Shown: positions 10,576 through 22,626, counted from the first letter of the stretch. The stretch is DNA of 64,000 nt from Biomphalaria glabrata (GCF_947242115.1 NC_074721.1:37400254-37464253); one strand, 5' to 3'. The notes: generated from the sequence alone by a model not told the origin. Numbers and translations: made by a program.

Positions 10576-10879
10576 AAAACAAACTGTGTTAATCGGAAAA
10601 TACGCAAAAATATATATTATAAAAACAAGCAATATACATAGGAATATTTTTTTAAAAAAGCTTACATTAAGTGTATCAATTAGTTTGGATCAGTCATGAA
10701 ATTTGTAATTAGCCTCAGATGAAAATCTATATATGGGACTAGTTTAGCATATACAACTACTTTAGTCAAGTACTATTTATTTCCTTTGAGAAGGGGACTA
10801 ATTCAGCTTATAACACCACTTCATTGAAGTGCTTTTTCTTTCCCTTGTTTGAGATTTAAAAAAAAACAAAGTAATTTAT
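10576..10879. other. Upstream flank of the IgSF-ApeC gene
   Basis: AT-rich DNA just 5' of the modelled start on the minus strand. I looked for a short signal-peptide exon with a phase-0 donor and did not find a convincing one. No clear TATA box or initiator can be assigned. Confidence 0.4.
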
Positions 10880-11060
10880 TACCAATAGTTAATTAACTAA
10901 TTGGTTACTTTTTTCTTCTTTAGATTCTTGTGTTGTCAGGTAAAAGAAATAATTGTACAAAATTTCAGCTTGACTCGAGATTGGGTGTCAAAGAAATAAC
11001 GTGTAGAAACTTTTGGCCAGACAGACAGACAGAGTGAGTAGATATACTCTTTGTAATAAA
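10880..11060 (-). repeat. CTGTCTGTC dispersed repeat copy
   Basis: On the minus strand this has the same core as 8336-9045. The AATTAATTA block, TCGAGATTGGGTG region and GACAGACAGACAG run appear in reverse order. Confidence 0.7.
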
Positions 11061-12039
11061 AGTTATATTTTATCATATAATAGTTTAAGGAAAATATCTA
11101 TTGGTGATTTTCCACAGTAATTTCTTCTTTGCTTACATGTTCTTTCTAGGAAGCCTTTTACTCATTGTAAGCAATAATATATAGTAAGAGCGAAAAAGAA
11201 AAGTAAGCAATGTAAAGAAATCTGGTGGTAATAAAATGGAACATAAGCGAAATGTAGGAAAATTAAAGTAAAAATTGAAATAACTAGAGAGAGAGAAAGA
11301 GAGAGAGAGACACACACACACACACCCAAACACATACACACACAACTTTGAAATACGAAGTACCCGGTATACTAATTGTTTATGCACATAATTATAAACC
11401 TATTTTTGAACAAGATTGAATAGGTGATTAGTGATATACAGGCGATAGGTTTGCAGGAGACAGCAAGAGTCACATGATAACTCGAAATGTTTGTCATGTA
11501 GGTGTCTCTAGGTTACCAAAATATACGAAGCATTGATAACTTAAGTGTAACTTAAAGGATAGCGTCTAGGCTCTTTTTAGCGCTGGAAAATTGAATGTCT
11601 AGGAACGTTGGCAGCAAAATTAATCTTATTATTTAATTGGCAATAGTACCAGCTTTGAAATTATGTAGTCTAGCTATTTGTTGCCAGATTTCTCACAATA
11701 GCCTTGTTTTTGTTTTATTATATTTTCTTTTCAAGTTACCTTACATCACCCTCCACACATTTCTCCCTATCTCTTTTCTTCTTTCTATATATATTATTGA
11801 AATGTATTGCTTAAAAAATGTAATCCGGAAAACGAAAGTTAAACGAAGAAAAGATAACTGTGTTTAAAATGTACCGTTTTACGTCCCTATAGCTATTAAA
11901 TGTGTAAAATTATTTAGCCCACCTAAACTAATGAAAAGAAAGCAAAGTATTAAAATAATTAGGGTAAGAACTTCACATTTATAGCCACATATCTCAATAA
12001 GGTCAGATTTTTTTTTCCATTTTACTATATCAAACAAAA
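11061..12039. other. Non-coding, with a (GA)n(CA)n tract at 11285-11344
   Basis: AT-rich DNA with no supported gene. A compound GAGAGA/CACACA microsatellite lies near 11285-11344. The open frames are low-complexity hydrophobic shadows. Confidence 0.5.
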
Positions 12040-12240
12040 TTGATTGATTACCACTAATTAATTAATAACTTAGTTAATTTTTTTTATTGATTCATGTCTT
12101 GTCAGATTCAATAAATAATTGTGCAAAGTTTCAACTTGATTCGAGAATGAGAAGCAGGAAAAATAACGTGTACAAAATTTGTACCATACAGACAGACATA
12201 CAGACAGACAGACGGTGTGATTTGAAATAAGTTTTGAAAA
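12040..12240 (-). repeat. CTGTCTGTC dispersed repeat copy
   Basis: It contains AATTGTGCAAAGTTTCAACT, GATTCGAGAATGAG, a GTGTACAAAATTTG block and a CAGACAGACAGACGG run. The core is the same as the other copies, in the minus orientation. Confidence 0.75.
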
Positions 12241-12537
12241 AAATAGACAAATTCTTACCCTCACAGCGTTTCGCATCTTCGACATGACACACTATGTCTA
12301 CAGTAGATTAACTTTCCGGGCACTTTGGGTCGTTTCAAAACGTAACAATTCCATGTGTTCACTTGTGTTAGATATTTATCGGGAAGTAATTACTGCGTTA
12401 TAATTAAAATTCACGAGAGCCTTGCTAGGTGAGGACTGTCTATAAGCTTCATTGTTTCAGAACATAGCGAGTAGGACTCATCTAGCCAGTCTAAAGATTT
12501 TGTTGTCGGAATCAACGTGTAAAAAATGTTTGTAAAA

Positions 12538-12706
12538 TGTTTTATAATTTTCGGATGTTCCTTCAGAGTTGAAGATAATTACTTCCTAGTCCAAGCCTCC
12601 CGCAGGACGACGGGGGATGGGAGCGGGCAGGGTTTGAACCCGGGACCATCGATGAATCTGAACGAGAGTCTAGCGTGCAAACCACACGACCAGGCAGCCA
12701 TCCTAC
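12538..12706 (-). mobile_element. tRNA-derived SINE, family 2, copy 1
   Basis: On the minus strand the head resembles a tRNA (GGCTGCCTGGTCGTGTGG) with a B-box-like GGTTCAAACCC. A conserved body follows (CCCCCGTCGTCCTGCGGGAG) and then CTTCAACTCTGAAGGAAC. Further copies are at 12878-13008 and 30582-30757. Confidence 0.75.
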
Positions 12707-12877
12707 GTTCTACTTTTTACAAAGCTTAAATCAACTCACACTGTCTGGTTAAAAATGTATTTAGTATACATATACGTGGAATATAATTTAAAACAATAAT
12801 TAATAAATAGTTTTTTCCTATTATACACGTTAACCCCATTCACATACCCATTCTACGTTTTGTTATTTGTTTGTAAA

Positions 12878-13008
12878 ATGTTTTACATATATCGGATGTA
12901 ACTTCAGAGTTGAAGATAGTTTACTTCCTAGTCCTAGTTTGAACCCTCGACCGTCGATAAATCCGAACGACAGTCCAGCGCGCAAACCGCACGACCAGGC
13001 AGCCATCC
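12878..13008 (-). mobile_element. tRNA-derived SINE, family 2, copy 2
   Basis: This is a shorter copy of the element at 12538. The central CCCCCGTCGTCC block is deleted, while the tRNA-like head and the ACTCTGAAG tail remain. The two copies are about 170 bases apart in the same orientation. Confidence 0.7.
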
Positions 13009-13079
13009 GATGTTTTAGAGAAACGTTGTATTTGTTAAGGCTTTGAAAGAGAGGCTGGTCTTTACAAAACATCTAGATC

Positions 13080-14120
13080 AATTAGTTAGGCCAGGTTCAA
13101 TTTTAATTTCACATTCATCTATCATTTAGTCTGTTGGGGCACCACACAAGATCTGTCAACCGTCTTTATCCATCTCTGTATTCTTGGTTTGATAGAATTT
13201 CATTCACTGACAGGCCTTTGAGGTTGTTTTCCCATCACTTCCTTTGTCTTCCTCTTCATCTTCTTCCTGGTACTGTTCCCTGAAGGAAGGTCTTTGCGAG
13301 CCCTGAGGATCTTGTGATCTTGTTTACTTTTTTTTTGACAGTGGTTAGCAGGTCATCGTGGGGTCCAGTCGCTGTATTAATTCTGTTTCTTATCTTTTCA
13401 TTCATGATACGGTCTTTGTAAGTGACACTTAGGATTTAACTATATCTTCATAACTACCAGTTCATCGAATACATTTGAATATTAACCATGCAATAATAAT
13501 AACACATTAATGAATCTCCATATCCTTTGGTATCAAGTTTTATGATTTTGTTTACATTGTTTACATGCCAATGTTGTCTGTCGAATATATCATTAGTGTA
13601 TCGCGTCAGGGTACGTGAATGGGTTAGGGTCTATGTTGTACCCCTGTTCGTGTTGAAAGAAGGATGTGTCTGTCATGTGTTTGTTTTGGAATGTTTGTAG
13701 CGAACACGTTTCGTTGATAGAAAGGGAAGGATGTTAATTTATGATATATGTAATCTACCTTAGTCATTGTGAGTTATGCGTCTTTCGTGGTGAACATGGG
13801 CTTCCTGGCTAAGATGGCGTCCTGTGTTGAATGAATAAAAGTGTTCGGCCCAACTAAGATAATAGTTGCCTTAAAGCATCAATACCCATTTAACAAGTCT
13901 AACTAACAATACAACAGCTTCGGTGAGTGTTTCGACACGAGTACGTCTCTTCTCTTTGTATCGACGGAGATTGTGTTATAGTTTGTAGTTCATAGTTTCT
14001 GATATTCTTTCTGAAAGTATTAAAACCTGCCTTTTTACCTGCCTGAATAGACCACTTCGGGGTCCGACTTTGAGTTTGCGTTTCCACACAAACTGTTGTT
14101 GTAACTTTTATTTTCATTTC
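13080..14120. repeat. Dispersed repeat blocks matching 3085-3310, plus unassigned DNA
   Basis: The blocks at 13083-13165 and 14003-14105 match 3085-3310 in the same order but lie much further apart, so DNA may have been inserted between them here. The middle (13200-13990) holds no gene I can support. Confidence 0.5.
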
Positions 14121-14487
14121 GCTGTAAATACTTTCACTCTACGACTTAACACTTTTATTTTTTTTAATTGAGCTATTAAGTAACTAACTTGACGTAATAA
14201 AGAAGATGTGATACGAAGATCAACTGCCCGGCATAGAAATATTGTTCAAAGTATATCTCGATTCGTCTTTCTTTAGTTGGCAAAAAGCAAATCTAATACA
14301 GAGTCCTTGACATTGTGTAGGTTATCGTGAAATTCTCCAATAAATGTTGAATGTACGAGTTCTCTGCATTTTTCTATTCGCTTTTTATACGTGAAGATTT
14401 CAACAGAAATATTTCTTATCTGCAGATTTTGTTAGGAATCAAAATTTTGATGATCCTTTAAAAAAAACAACACAGACCTATATATAT

Positions 14488-14790
14488 TATATCTAGACTG
14501 GAAAACGGAAACACATTCTTATCCGCGATTGATCAACTCACAGACCTATATATATAGATTGTTATGTATCAGTCACAGAACTATATATTCATGCAAATTC
14601 ATAAAGCCATTTTCTGTAAGTTTCCATTAAGACAATATTCCGAAATCCTAGATGGAAATAATTCACGTCTATTGATTTTAGTCATCTTATGTACATTTAA
14701 ATAGATTGGTTTTGTTTTTATATATCTAAAAATTGCAAAATAATAGTTATGAGACGAGAGTGCTCTTATTTTTTATGTTTAATTACTAGA
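14488..14790. repeat. AT-rich DNA element pieces (family of 6183-6735)
   Basis: The shared end (TCTAGACTGGAAAACGGAAA, then ATTCTTATCCGCGA) and the block CTAAAAATTGCAAAATAATA with GAGACGAGAGTGCTC recur from the 6-kb and 32-kb copies. Confidence 0.6.
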
Positions 14791-17379
14791 TTTGAGTAAC
14801 TTACATCTATCGAACACCTTCATTTTAAGGTACTTATCGAATACCCCATTGTATTTTTAAAAATTCTCCTTTATTTTGATGATTATGAAGAAACTAGTCC
14901 ATTTCTATTGTGCATCGTCCATTTCTTTATAGTTAAGTTATATTTAGTTTCATTTTCACCCCAGGATCATTTTTTTTACTTATATTCAAAGTGCATTGGT
15001 AATATTACCAATAATACCATAATGGTATAAAAACGTCACTTTTTTTTGACCTGTTGGGAAGAGTAAAGTGAGTCTCGGGTTAAGGGTATTTTTTAATGTC
15101 AATGATGCTTCAGCTAAACAAAACCTATATAATATGCTTCTAATTAGGCTGAGAAATATTTGCAACTATTTGTTTAAAGTGTCCATTGCTACCTAAACAT
15201 GAAAATTGAGGTTTAAATAGGGGGTGTTCGATAGTTGATGTTTTTATATAAGCAATCTCGACATTGTAAAATATCGAACACCATTTTAATGTTAAAAATA
15301 AACATCAAAGGGATATAACCCAGAGAAGACAAAATATTTAAATTATATATATATATTTTTATTGTTATTTTTTAAATAATGTAATGCAGAGTGCATATAT
15401 AAATTACCCATGTGTTACAATTTGTATCAGCTATTTGTGGTTTACCGTAAATGTGCTATATTTTTTTAAGTAAATAGATTTACATCAATATGCACTAATT
15501 GAACCCATTTTAAACGCTTGATTTTATGACACATATAGCTTGATGCTACTATCTTTGTGGAGCCACAATGTTCACTACACAGGTGGAATATATTCATTTG
15601 TGTTTTAAGCCGAAGGATTTTTAGGATGTAATGAGCCTGGCAATTGAAGTCAAAAGCTAAAAAGCTGAGGTATCCTACAAAAAAAAAAAAAGTTTTTATT
15701 TTTCAGATGCCCCATTCTATTAACTTCTGAATTATGTGTTTTAAAACAATACCTAGCACATGTGCAAGATGTGAAGAGATATTAATAAAACGAAAGGGCA
15801 AAGGGGGAGGTATAGAATGTAGATATGGTATTTTGAAATAAAAATGTCTTTGGTAGGTAAAAAAAAAAATGGGGGAGAGAAACAGTCAAGACACTGTATC
15901 CAGAGATCATCAATAATTGATCGACCATTAAAATGTGACGTCAGCCTCAAATACAGAGTCAGTTGTGCTTCTCGGTCTAGACGTGTGGCGCCGGGTCTAT
16001 AAAATTAAATATATATGTTGTTGTTTTTTTCTTTTTGCCATAAAGTATGATAAAGCTCATAATGCGCTACAAAGACACTCGTTTGAAACATCACAAATAC
16101 ACAAAATAAAAACACTAACACATTTAACCACTCTCTTATTCTGCCTACACCCCCTTACCCGCGCTTTCTTCTTACGCAATTCCACTCTCCAACATTCACA
16201 CTTTTTCAGTGCAAAGTAACAACGTTAATTTCAAGACTCAATCCAAACGCAGCCCCCCAGACTAACATACAACAACAAAAATGTTCAGTGATAGCCCAAC
16301 ACACAGGTGTAAACCAGGCCCTCAAAACAGCCCCAAAACATTGTTCATGTTGTAGTAAGAACAATGTTGAGGGGAAAGGGGAAGGAGCCATCTGTCGAGT
16401 ACCTACAGTCAAGCCGCTAATTATTTCACAAACACTAGGCGTGATAGATGTATAGATATGGTGTTTGTGTGTGTATGACATATACTAAGCGTGCTCTAAA
16501 ATACGTTGTTTTTTTTGTCAACCAGGGACAGCGAATCTATCTACATCTATAGGTAACACGGCTCATAAGCACCATAGCTTTTCAGCCCCCTCCCCTTCCC
16601 CCGCCCCGATCGAAAAATATCTAGCACTGACTTTTTGGGCTGTTAAATACACTGATCGTACTAGATCGGCGGCTAGATACGTACAGCAGCGTATGTTTAG
16701 TTTTTAGGTCAACCACGTAAACTGTTGTGTCCTGCAATGGCTTGGGGAGGGCGGGATTATCTATTGGCTACCAAAGCTTATTAGGCTCTCCCTCAAATAA
16801 ATAATATCTGGATTTATTAAGGGCCTTATATCTCAAAATAGCTTAGACCTAAATAACTACCGGTACGGTAATGTGTCGGTAATGCGTTACTGGGCTTAGC
16901 ACCTTACACTTATGTGTATCGTCAGTTTCTAAGCAGAGCTGATAGATTCCTTCGATGTGGAGCATGCGCGAAAATCTGTCTGTCTTGACATGACGTAAAA
17001 AGAAAATGATATAAATAAAAAAAATTAAAGATTATAACACTTTTGAAACACCATACTTTTCACAAAATTTAATATTATAACACTTTTAAAACACCATACT
17101 TCTCGTGTGCTCGATAGTTTCCTAATATGTTCGACAAGATAAGATTCTTGTAGGTAGCGGTAAAACGATGTTCGATGATTGAAAACATCGACCTGACCCA
17201 CTTTAACATCAAATATAATTTTAACTATGAGTAATAATAGAATAAAACATGTCTACTTTTTAAGAAAAATGGATGAGGAGTTCATAGATACAATCAGTTT
17301 TTTTCTAGGTCTAATTTTTACGGAGATACACAAATTCAAACATAAAAAAATGTCGGCGACTGAGCTTAACTTGTTCGAT
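14791..17379. other. Long non-coding stretch
   Basis: I see no gene in these 2.6 kb. Short runs of A/T are frequent. Near 17027-17100 a unit of about 45 bp (ATTATAACACTTTTGAAACA and following) occurs twice in tandem. The frame at 16206-16481 (minus) has no start context or recognisable motif. Confidence 0.5.
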
Positions 17380-17480
17380 AAACGTAAGTTACTCTAGATC
17401 TAAAAATTAAATTATATATGTTTCATAGGTTAGGGTGGGAAACAACTTTACTTCTTATCATTACTTCACAAAACATCGCA
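17380..17480 (+). repeat. AT-rich DNA element fragment
   Basis: TCTAGATCTAAAAATTAAAT followed by a TTTCATAGGTTAGGGTGG block matches 6540-6640. It is truncated at both ends. Confidence 0.55.
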
Positions 17481-17489
17481 TTGTTACAT

Positions 17490-17632
17490 GCCTGAGCTAG
17501 CCAGGAAAACCAGTGACTTGGCAGAATTGGAGTCATTGGTTAATATGCATGACTGAATGCATAACGCCTAGGATGTAATCATCTTTTTTTTTTTGAAGTA
17601 ACGTCTGTATTATATAAGATAAGATAAGATAT
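17490..17632 (+). mobile_element. LINE 3' tail (TAAGA-tailed family)
   Basis: It starts at PELARKTSDLAELESLVNMHD-type coding sequence, followed by a GCATAACGCCTAGGATGTAA block and a (ATAAG)n end. Only the last 30 codons and the 3' UTR are present. Confidence 0.8.
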
Positions 17633-17770
17633 AAGTTTGTGACAACAACGTAAATACAAATTTAAAAAAAAATTAAAGCTCTTGTTATTTTGTGCAATTT
17701 TTTATTTTGTTATAGGCCTAATTTAATCAGTAAAATTCTTTTTTTTTAAATATAATTTCAAGAATTACAA

Positions 17771-18000
17771 TCATAGACATAAATAAATATAGACTGGAAA
17801 AAGGAAATAACTTCATGTAACTTGAAAACATGTATATCTATTGTATTCGGATTTCCGAATTCTGAAAAATTGAAAAATTGCATGATCTTCAGTCTTAGAG
17901 ATTAAACAAAACTCCTAGACATAAATAAAGTACACAGAAATGCAAGTCACAAATTTTCGTTTCATATTATCGGCCAGTCTATATTTATTTATGTCTATGA
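17771..18000. mobile_element. 230-bp MITE with perfect 27-bp inverted ends
   Basis: The first 27 bases (TCATAGACATAAATAAATAT and following, to AGACTGG) are the exact reverse complement of the last 27. A sister at about 6259-6492 has diverged ends. There is no coding capacity. The target duplication is unclear: flanks suggest TA or AT, so a Tc1/mariner-type origin is only a guess. The minus strand of its right end carries AATAAA (17984-17989), 104 bases beyond the stop of the CREP-like gene at 18093. Confidence 0.8.
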
Positions 18001-18092
18001 TTAAATAATGCAAACACTGTATGGCCATTTGATTTTATGAGTTCAAATACTCATAAATATATGACGGATTACTATTAAACTTCTTCGATATT

Positions 18093-21000
18093 TCAGTTGA
18101 GTTCAAACTCACACATGAACATTGGGGACCCAACATCGCCCATGCAGGAAATGTCATTCATTAAGAATACCCCAAAGTAATAACCAAGGTCCATGCAGTG
18201 CTCCCCGCCCCAGTAGTTGTCCGGTTGACCTTTGTGCCAGTTGAAGTACTGGACCTTCCCGCCACTGTGTTGAAACACCCACTTTGACTCCTCTAGCACG
18301 TCAGTCCCTCCGATGAAGACATTCGTATTCGGAGCCAGATTCTTAGACCTCAAAAATGTGACAATTGCTTTAAATTCATCCTCCGTGTCTATCTCGACCA
18401 AGTAACCTCCTTGGGATTCGCAGAACCCGTTCGCTTTACCAGCACTATCTCCACCATACTTGGAGAGAAGGTATTGGTGTCCCCCGAAATCGAGTGGTTT
18501 AGGATCCATAGGCAGAACTTTATAGTCTAGATCTGGAATCTTTGAAATAGTCGCCTTTGAGGCGCTAAAATTTGGTAGTGCTAGGCTAGTTTCAGTAGTA
18601 ATGTTAACAACATTATTTTCTTTGTTTCTGACGACAGCTCTGCACTGAAAGGTGTCGCCATTCTTCCATGTTTCCGGGTTAAACTGTACTGAGAAAGTTG
18701 AAGTGCCGTTACTTTTAATACTCCCCAAACCTTCCAGGTCGAGCCTTGAAATATCCACTTTTTGTGTCTCATCCAGTCTTGCTAGACGCGTGGCGGGTAG
18801 AGAGTATATTTCCAAGTATATTTCCAAGGCCATCACATTAAGAACGTCCGTCTCTGTACAGGGGAGACTAATCTCGCAGTGCATGAATCCTCTAGCTGTC
18901 GTCATTTTGTTACTTGAAAAAGCTCCCACTTGGAATGCTACACATGTCTCTGGAAGAATATAGATATGTATACTCATCAATGTGTTTAATAATTGTAACA
19001 TATCGACATTGTCTGGTTAATAAATATGGTTAAGATTTGCAAAAAATAGATATATATAGGTAGTGGCTGAAGTAACATGTTAAAGTCACTAGTTTGAATT
19101 GAAACTTCTGCTGCCTTGAAGCTATACCCAATCACGGTAAACCCAGAGGAAAAGTCAGAAGCCGGCGACCCTTAGACAGTTAGCAGCTCTCAGTGCTATA
19201 CCCTTGCTGAGCCTGCGACGCCACTTGCCGTACCTATGGATATATCAGCTGCGTTGGGAGGGGGCGGGGGAACTGATATGTGGGCGCCAGCGTTCTGAAC
19301 ACACCCAATGCCCAGACATTCATCTCATTCAAACGAATGAAAAAGGCATTAAGGGTCAATGGAATGATGGGTAATAAAAGAACATGGAATCGTGTGCTAT
19401 ATTTTTTAATATTGTGTGGTCTTATAATCTTAGTATTCATCATTATCGTGAAAATATACCTGTTGTTTTTTTTTCTGGATTTTTTTTTTCAAAGTTCTTA
19501 TTAAAACAAATTTTTTAGTTCAAATTGTGTCCCTTTCTTCCTAAGTTACTCACGACATTAACCCACCCTAGACCAATGTCCGTTTGTACTTATTCATTGT
19601 GATGTTCTCTATGGAAGTAATAATAAATAAATAATTATAATACGAAATACAATCATGATTCTAAACAGGTAATATTCAAAAAGTGGTTACTTTATGTTCA
19701 AACTAACTCCGTCAATGCCTATAAGGGTATCTCGCTGATACCAAGCCCTGGTAAAGGAGGAGAGTTAGTTGTAAGTCTAGCAACCACACATCACCAAACT
19801 ATTGCAACAGCCGAGTTCTTGATCTCTTCCTAAAAGGCCATTCGCTTTTTGATTGCCTTTTGATGCACCAGACTCGAAATAACGTCTTCACATTTTTACC
19901 AAAGGGTCTTTCATTGGAAGTCTAACATATACATCTCAACTCTCGCAAATAAAAAAATAAACCTTGAATCCTGGTAAAGAATGTAACTTAGAGCTAGTTA
20001 ACCAGACATAGAGCCTTAAAGCTTTGCTAAGTTTGATATTTGATCCAAGTTTCGCTGGTTTTTCTCTAAACAATCTTTTTTAGTCCTAGGCGAGGCCTCA
20101 ACCAATTTGAGACTCTATGCCAGCGGTTCTCAACCTTTTAAGCTCGGCAACCCCTTTTTACAATCCCCCACTCTGCCGCGACCCCCCTCCCCCCAATAGA
20201 CATACACAGCAATAGAATAATAGACTATAACAATCCTTATTTTTTGATGGTCTTAGGCGACCCATGGCAAATCGTCTATCGACACCCCCCCCCCCCGGTC
20301 CCACAGGTTGAGAACCCCTGCTCTATGCGGCTGCGTAGTTTTCCAACTCCAAGGCCGACTCTGCTCAATTGCTAATTAGCAAGCGGTCAATCAAAGTCAG
20401 AAAGTGGTTCTAAAACTTTTTTAGCTTTGTACCTGCGACATGTCAACACTAAAAAAGACAATATTATATGAACATAGAAGTTCGACTTTTCTGGCGGGAG
20501 AAGGTCGGGTAGAATTTATTTTGCTGAAGCTTTTTGGGTCGTCATTTAGCGTGATCGGTTTAAGGAGTCCAATTTCAAATTGAAATGACGTTTTACTATT
20601 GGGCAATGTCAATTTTTAAATATTGATAATATTTTCCTTTTTACAAAGCTTATATTAACTCTGTCTGTCCGGTAAAAAGTTTGTACAGGTTATTTCTTCG
20701 AACACCCAATCTCGGATCAAGTTGAAATTTCGCACAATTATTTTTTTTTTACCATACAACACAAGAATGAAATAGTTAATTAACCATTTGGTATTTAATT
20801 ATTTTGTTTAGTATCTCGAACAGGAGAAAGAAATTATATTAGACTGTACTCGATTGTAGTAGTGGTATGAGCCGAATTAATCCCCTTCATGGGTCGCCGC
20901 TTTAAGGTAAGCTTGAAGCAATCTTCTATTTTCATAAACGCTTCACTAGTAGATTGATTAGTATGTCCGCTTGAGAGGGTTTAAGACAAGTTTTTGAATT

Positions 21001-21471
21001 CAGGTGTTTGACTCCTTTCTTTATTATATAAATGTATTTAAAAAACGATCATGGTAAAATTTACCCAGAAATCCCTTTCTCCCCCCCCCCTTTTTTTTTT
21101 CTCCCAACTGTTCAAGATAAGTGATGGGATCATGGGGTATTAGGAAAGCTAAAGGCATGAAATAGCGCTTAACAAAATCAATTGCTAAAGATAATTCTAA
21201 TCGCCGAGATGTATGGATGTTAGTCCATACTATTAGACTTTCTCAATAGATGCCATAGTTTCCAAACGACTTTAATAAATAATTTTTAATATACATAATT
21301 ATGGTGATGTCAATTATGAATAAAAAAAAATTGATTCTAAAACATGAGCAAACTGTTACATGAGCAAACAGGTTACGCCTAACTATGTAAAAACATTCCA
21401 TACATACCCTGGCAGAAGACTTGTGATATTAACACTAAACCAAGAAGAAAAACCAATTCAAGAGTCGCCAT
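18093..21471 (-). CDS. CREP-like protein 1: signal peptide, IgSF and C-type lectin (QPD)
   Basis: There are two exons on the minus strand: 21471-21408 (64 bases, phase 1 donor CAG-G|GTATGT) and 18949-18093 (TGA stop), giving 306 residues. Exon 1 is a signal peptide (LVFLLGLVLISQVFC, then Q). Exon 2 opens with ETCVAFQ. The Ig-like domain has cysteines near 46 and 124 (FMHCEIS, DTFQCRAV). The lectin domain (about 175-306) has FCESQGGYLVEI, a WIGG-like VFIGGTD, WVFQHSGGK, QPD at 263-265, HCMDL, NDISC and MFMCEFELN. QPD usually marks galactose-type specificity in calcium-dependent lectins. The usual WND is here MND, so calcium binding may be altered. Snail CREPs share this domain order and act as secreted haemolymph lectins; function here is inferred. 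Relative to the paralogue at 27728 it has four extra residues (YLEI) from a 12-bp tandem duplication. Confidence 0.9.
18950..20120. other. Intron DNA of CREP-like gene 1, first part
   Basis: No exon seen. It contains an AT-rich stretch and a GC-rich patch near 19240-19280. The open frames on both strands lack motifs. Confidence 0.5.
20121..20320. mobile_element. 200-bp hAT MITE with perfect 8-bp target duplication
   Basis: The ends are CAGCGGTTCTCAACC and inverse GGTTGAGAACCCCTG. Both flanks read CTCTATGC (20113-20120 and 20321-20328). An 8-bp duplication and CAG-type termini are hAT hallmarks. A second copy is at 23672-23869. It lies in the intron of CREP-like gene 1. Confidence 0.9.
20643..20850 (+). 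repeat. CTGTCTGTC dispersed repeat copy
   Basis: It has the CTCTGTCTGTCCGGTAAAAA core, CCAATCTCGGATCAAGTTGA and a CGCACAATTATTT block, then AATTAACCATTTGG. It lies in the intron of CREP-like gene 1. Confidence 0.75.
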
Positions 21472-21502
21472 CACTGACGTAAATGTAACAACAAGATTGT
21501 TT

Positions 21503-21503
<1 letters not shown>

Positions 21504-21553
<50 letters not shown>
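21504..21553. repeat. 50-nt poly(A) run just upstream of CREP-like gene 1
   Basis: This is an uninterrupted run of 50 A (T on the gene's strand), 33 bases upstream of the ATG at 21471. The matching upstream region of the paralogue (about 32490-32500) lacks it. It lies in the 5' UTR or core promoter. It could be an old retroposon tail or slippage, and its length may be an assembly artefact. Confidence 0.85.
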
Positions 21554-21555
<2 letters not shown>

Positions 21556-21750
21556 TTAGTCTATTAAGCCTCACTTGTTCACTGTAGGACTATCATTGAA
21601 AGTCAAGACAGTGATTCTAAATCTATTGTACTGCTAGGCATCCAATAATACCTGAGTCACAGGGCCGAATTTACGGCTTTGAAGAGAGCGCATCTGCCTA
21701 ACACAGCACACTCGAAAGGGGACCTCCATAAACTAAAAAAAAAATAACTC
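21554..21750. promoter_or_regulatory. Upstream region conserved with CREP-like gene 2
   Basis: Blocks such as TCACTTGTTCACTGTAGGA and CAGTGATTCTAAATCTATTG have counterparts at 32499-32570. GGCCGAATTTACGG has one at 32772-32850. The duplication that made the two CREP-like genes therefore included some 5' flank. No specific factor site can be assigned. Confidence 0.5.
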
Positions 21751-22227
21751 TTTCTCTCCTAATTAGCCATACCATCGTTGATTTGACCCCATTAAATTCA
21801 ATTAATTTTTTATTTATAAACTTTAATTTTTGCGTTTTATAAAAAGATCATGCATTCTCCAATAATTCTATACCAAAAGTAACGTTTTCTGATTACAAAC
21901 AAAAATGTTATTGAAGTTTAATCCTAACAGGGTAGAATGTACAAATGTGAAAAAAAGAACAATTCTGTCAAAAAATGGGAAAATAATTACGGAGATAAAG
22001 AGTTAAACTTGTGAAACTAAGAAAACTGAACATAAACATCAGAATGAAACGCTATAGAAATGAGCAAAGGTGTTAATCCAGTTCTACTTGAATGTATATT
22101 TAATTAAATTAACTAAGAACGTTAAATTCAAATTTACTGTCACCAGCTAAATAACAATTAATTGAGCTGTAATAATATTATTATTATTATCACTAATATT
22201 ATATCCACTCAATATGATAATTAGTAT

Positions 22228-22347
22228 CTGCGAAATATCAACTCACTCTGTCTTTCTGGTAAAAAGAGTGTACACGTTATTTCTCCCACACCCAATCTCG
22301 GATCAATCTGAAATGTTGCGCACTTATTTCTTTTACCTGTCAACACA
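22228..22347 (+). repeat. CTGTCTGTC dispersed repeat copy, truncated by a LINE
   Basis: It has a TCAACTCACTCTGTCTTTCT core and CCCAATCTCGGATCAA, ending at CAACACAAGAATC. The TAAGA-tailed LINE (minus) begins immediately after. Confidence 0.7.
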
Positions 22348-22626
22348 AGAATCTTATCTTATCTTATATAATACAGACGTTACTTAAAAAAAAAAGATGA
22401 TTATGTCCCTCGCGTCATGCATCTAGTCATGCATATTAACCAATGCTTTAATTCCTCCAAGTCACTGGTTTTCCTGGCTAGCTCAGGCAACCCATTCCAT
22501 GCTCTACTAGCACTAGGCAAGAAGGAGTATTTGTACAAATTTGTCCTAGCGTATGGAACGAGGAAGGTGTTTTCTATTCTTTGTCTTTCTGAGTATTTTA
22601 TTAGATTTTGTTTTTATATAAATTGA
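22348..22626 (-). mobile_element. LINE 3' fragment (TAAGA-tailed family)
   Basis: On the minus strand it encodes RTNLYKYSFLPSASRAWNGL and PELARKTSDLEELKHWLIC-like residues, then the shared 3' UTR and a TCTTATCTTATAT end. It is 5'-truncated. Confidence 0.8.

Noticed and set aside
16206-16481. Minus-strand 91-codon frame
   Set aside because: No recognisable domain, no splice or promoter context and no conserved pattern.
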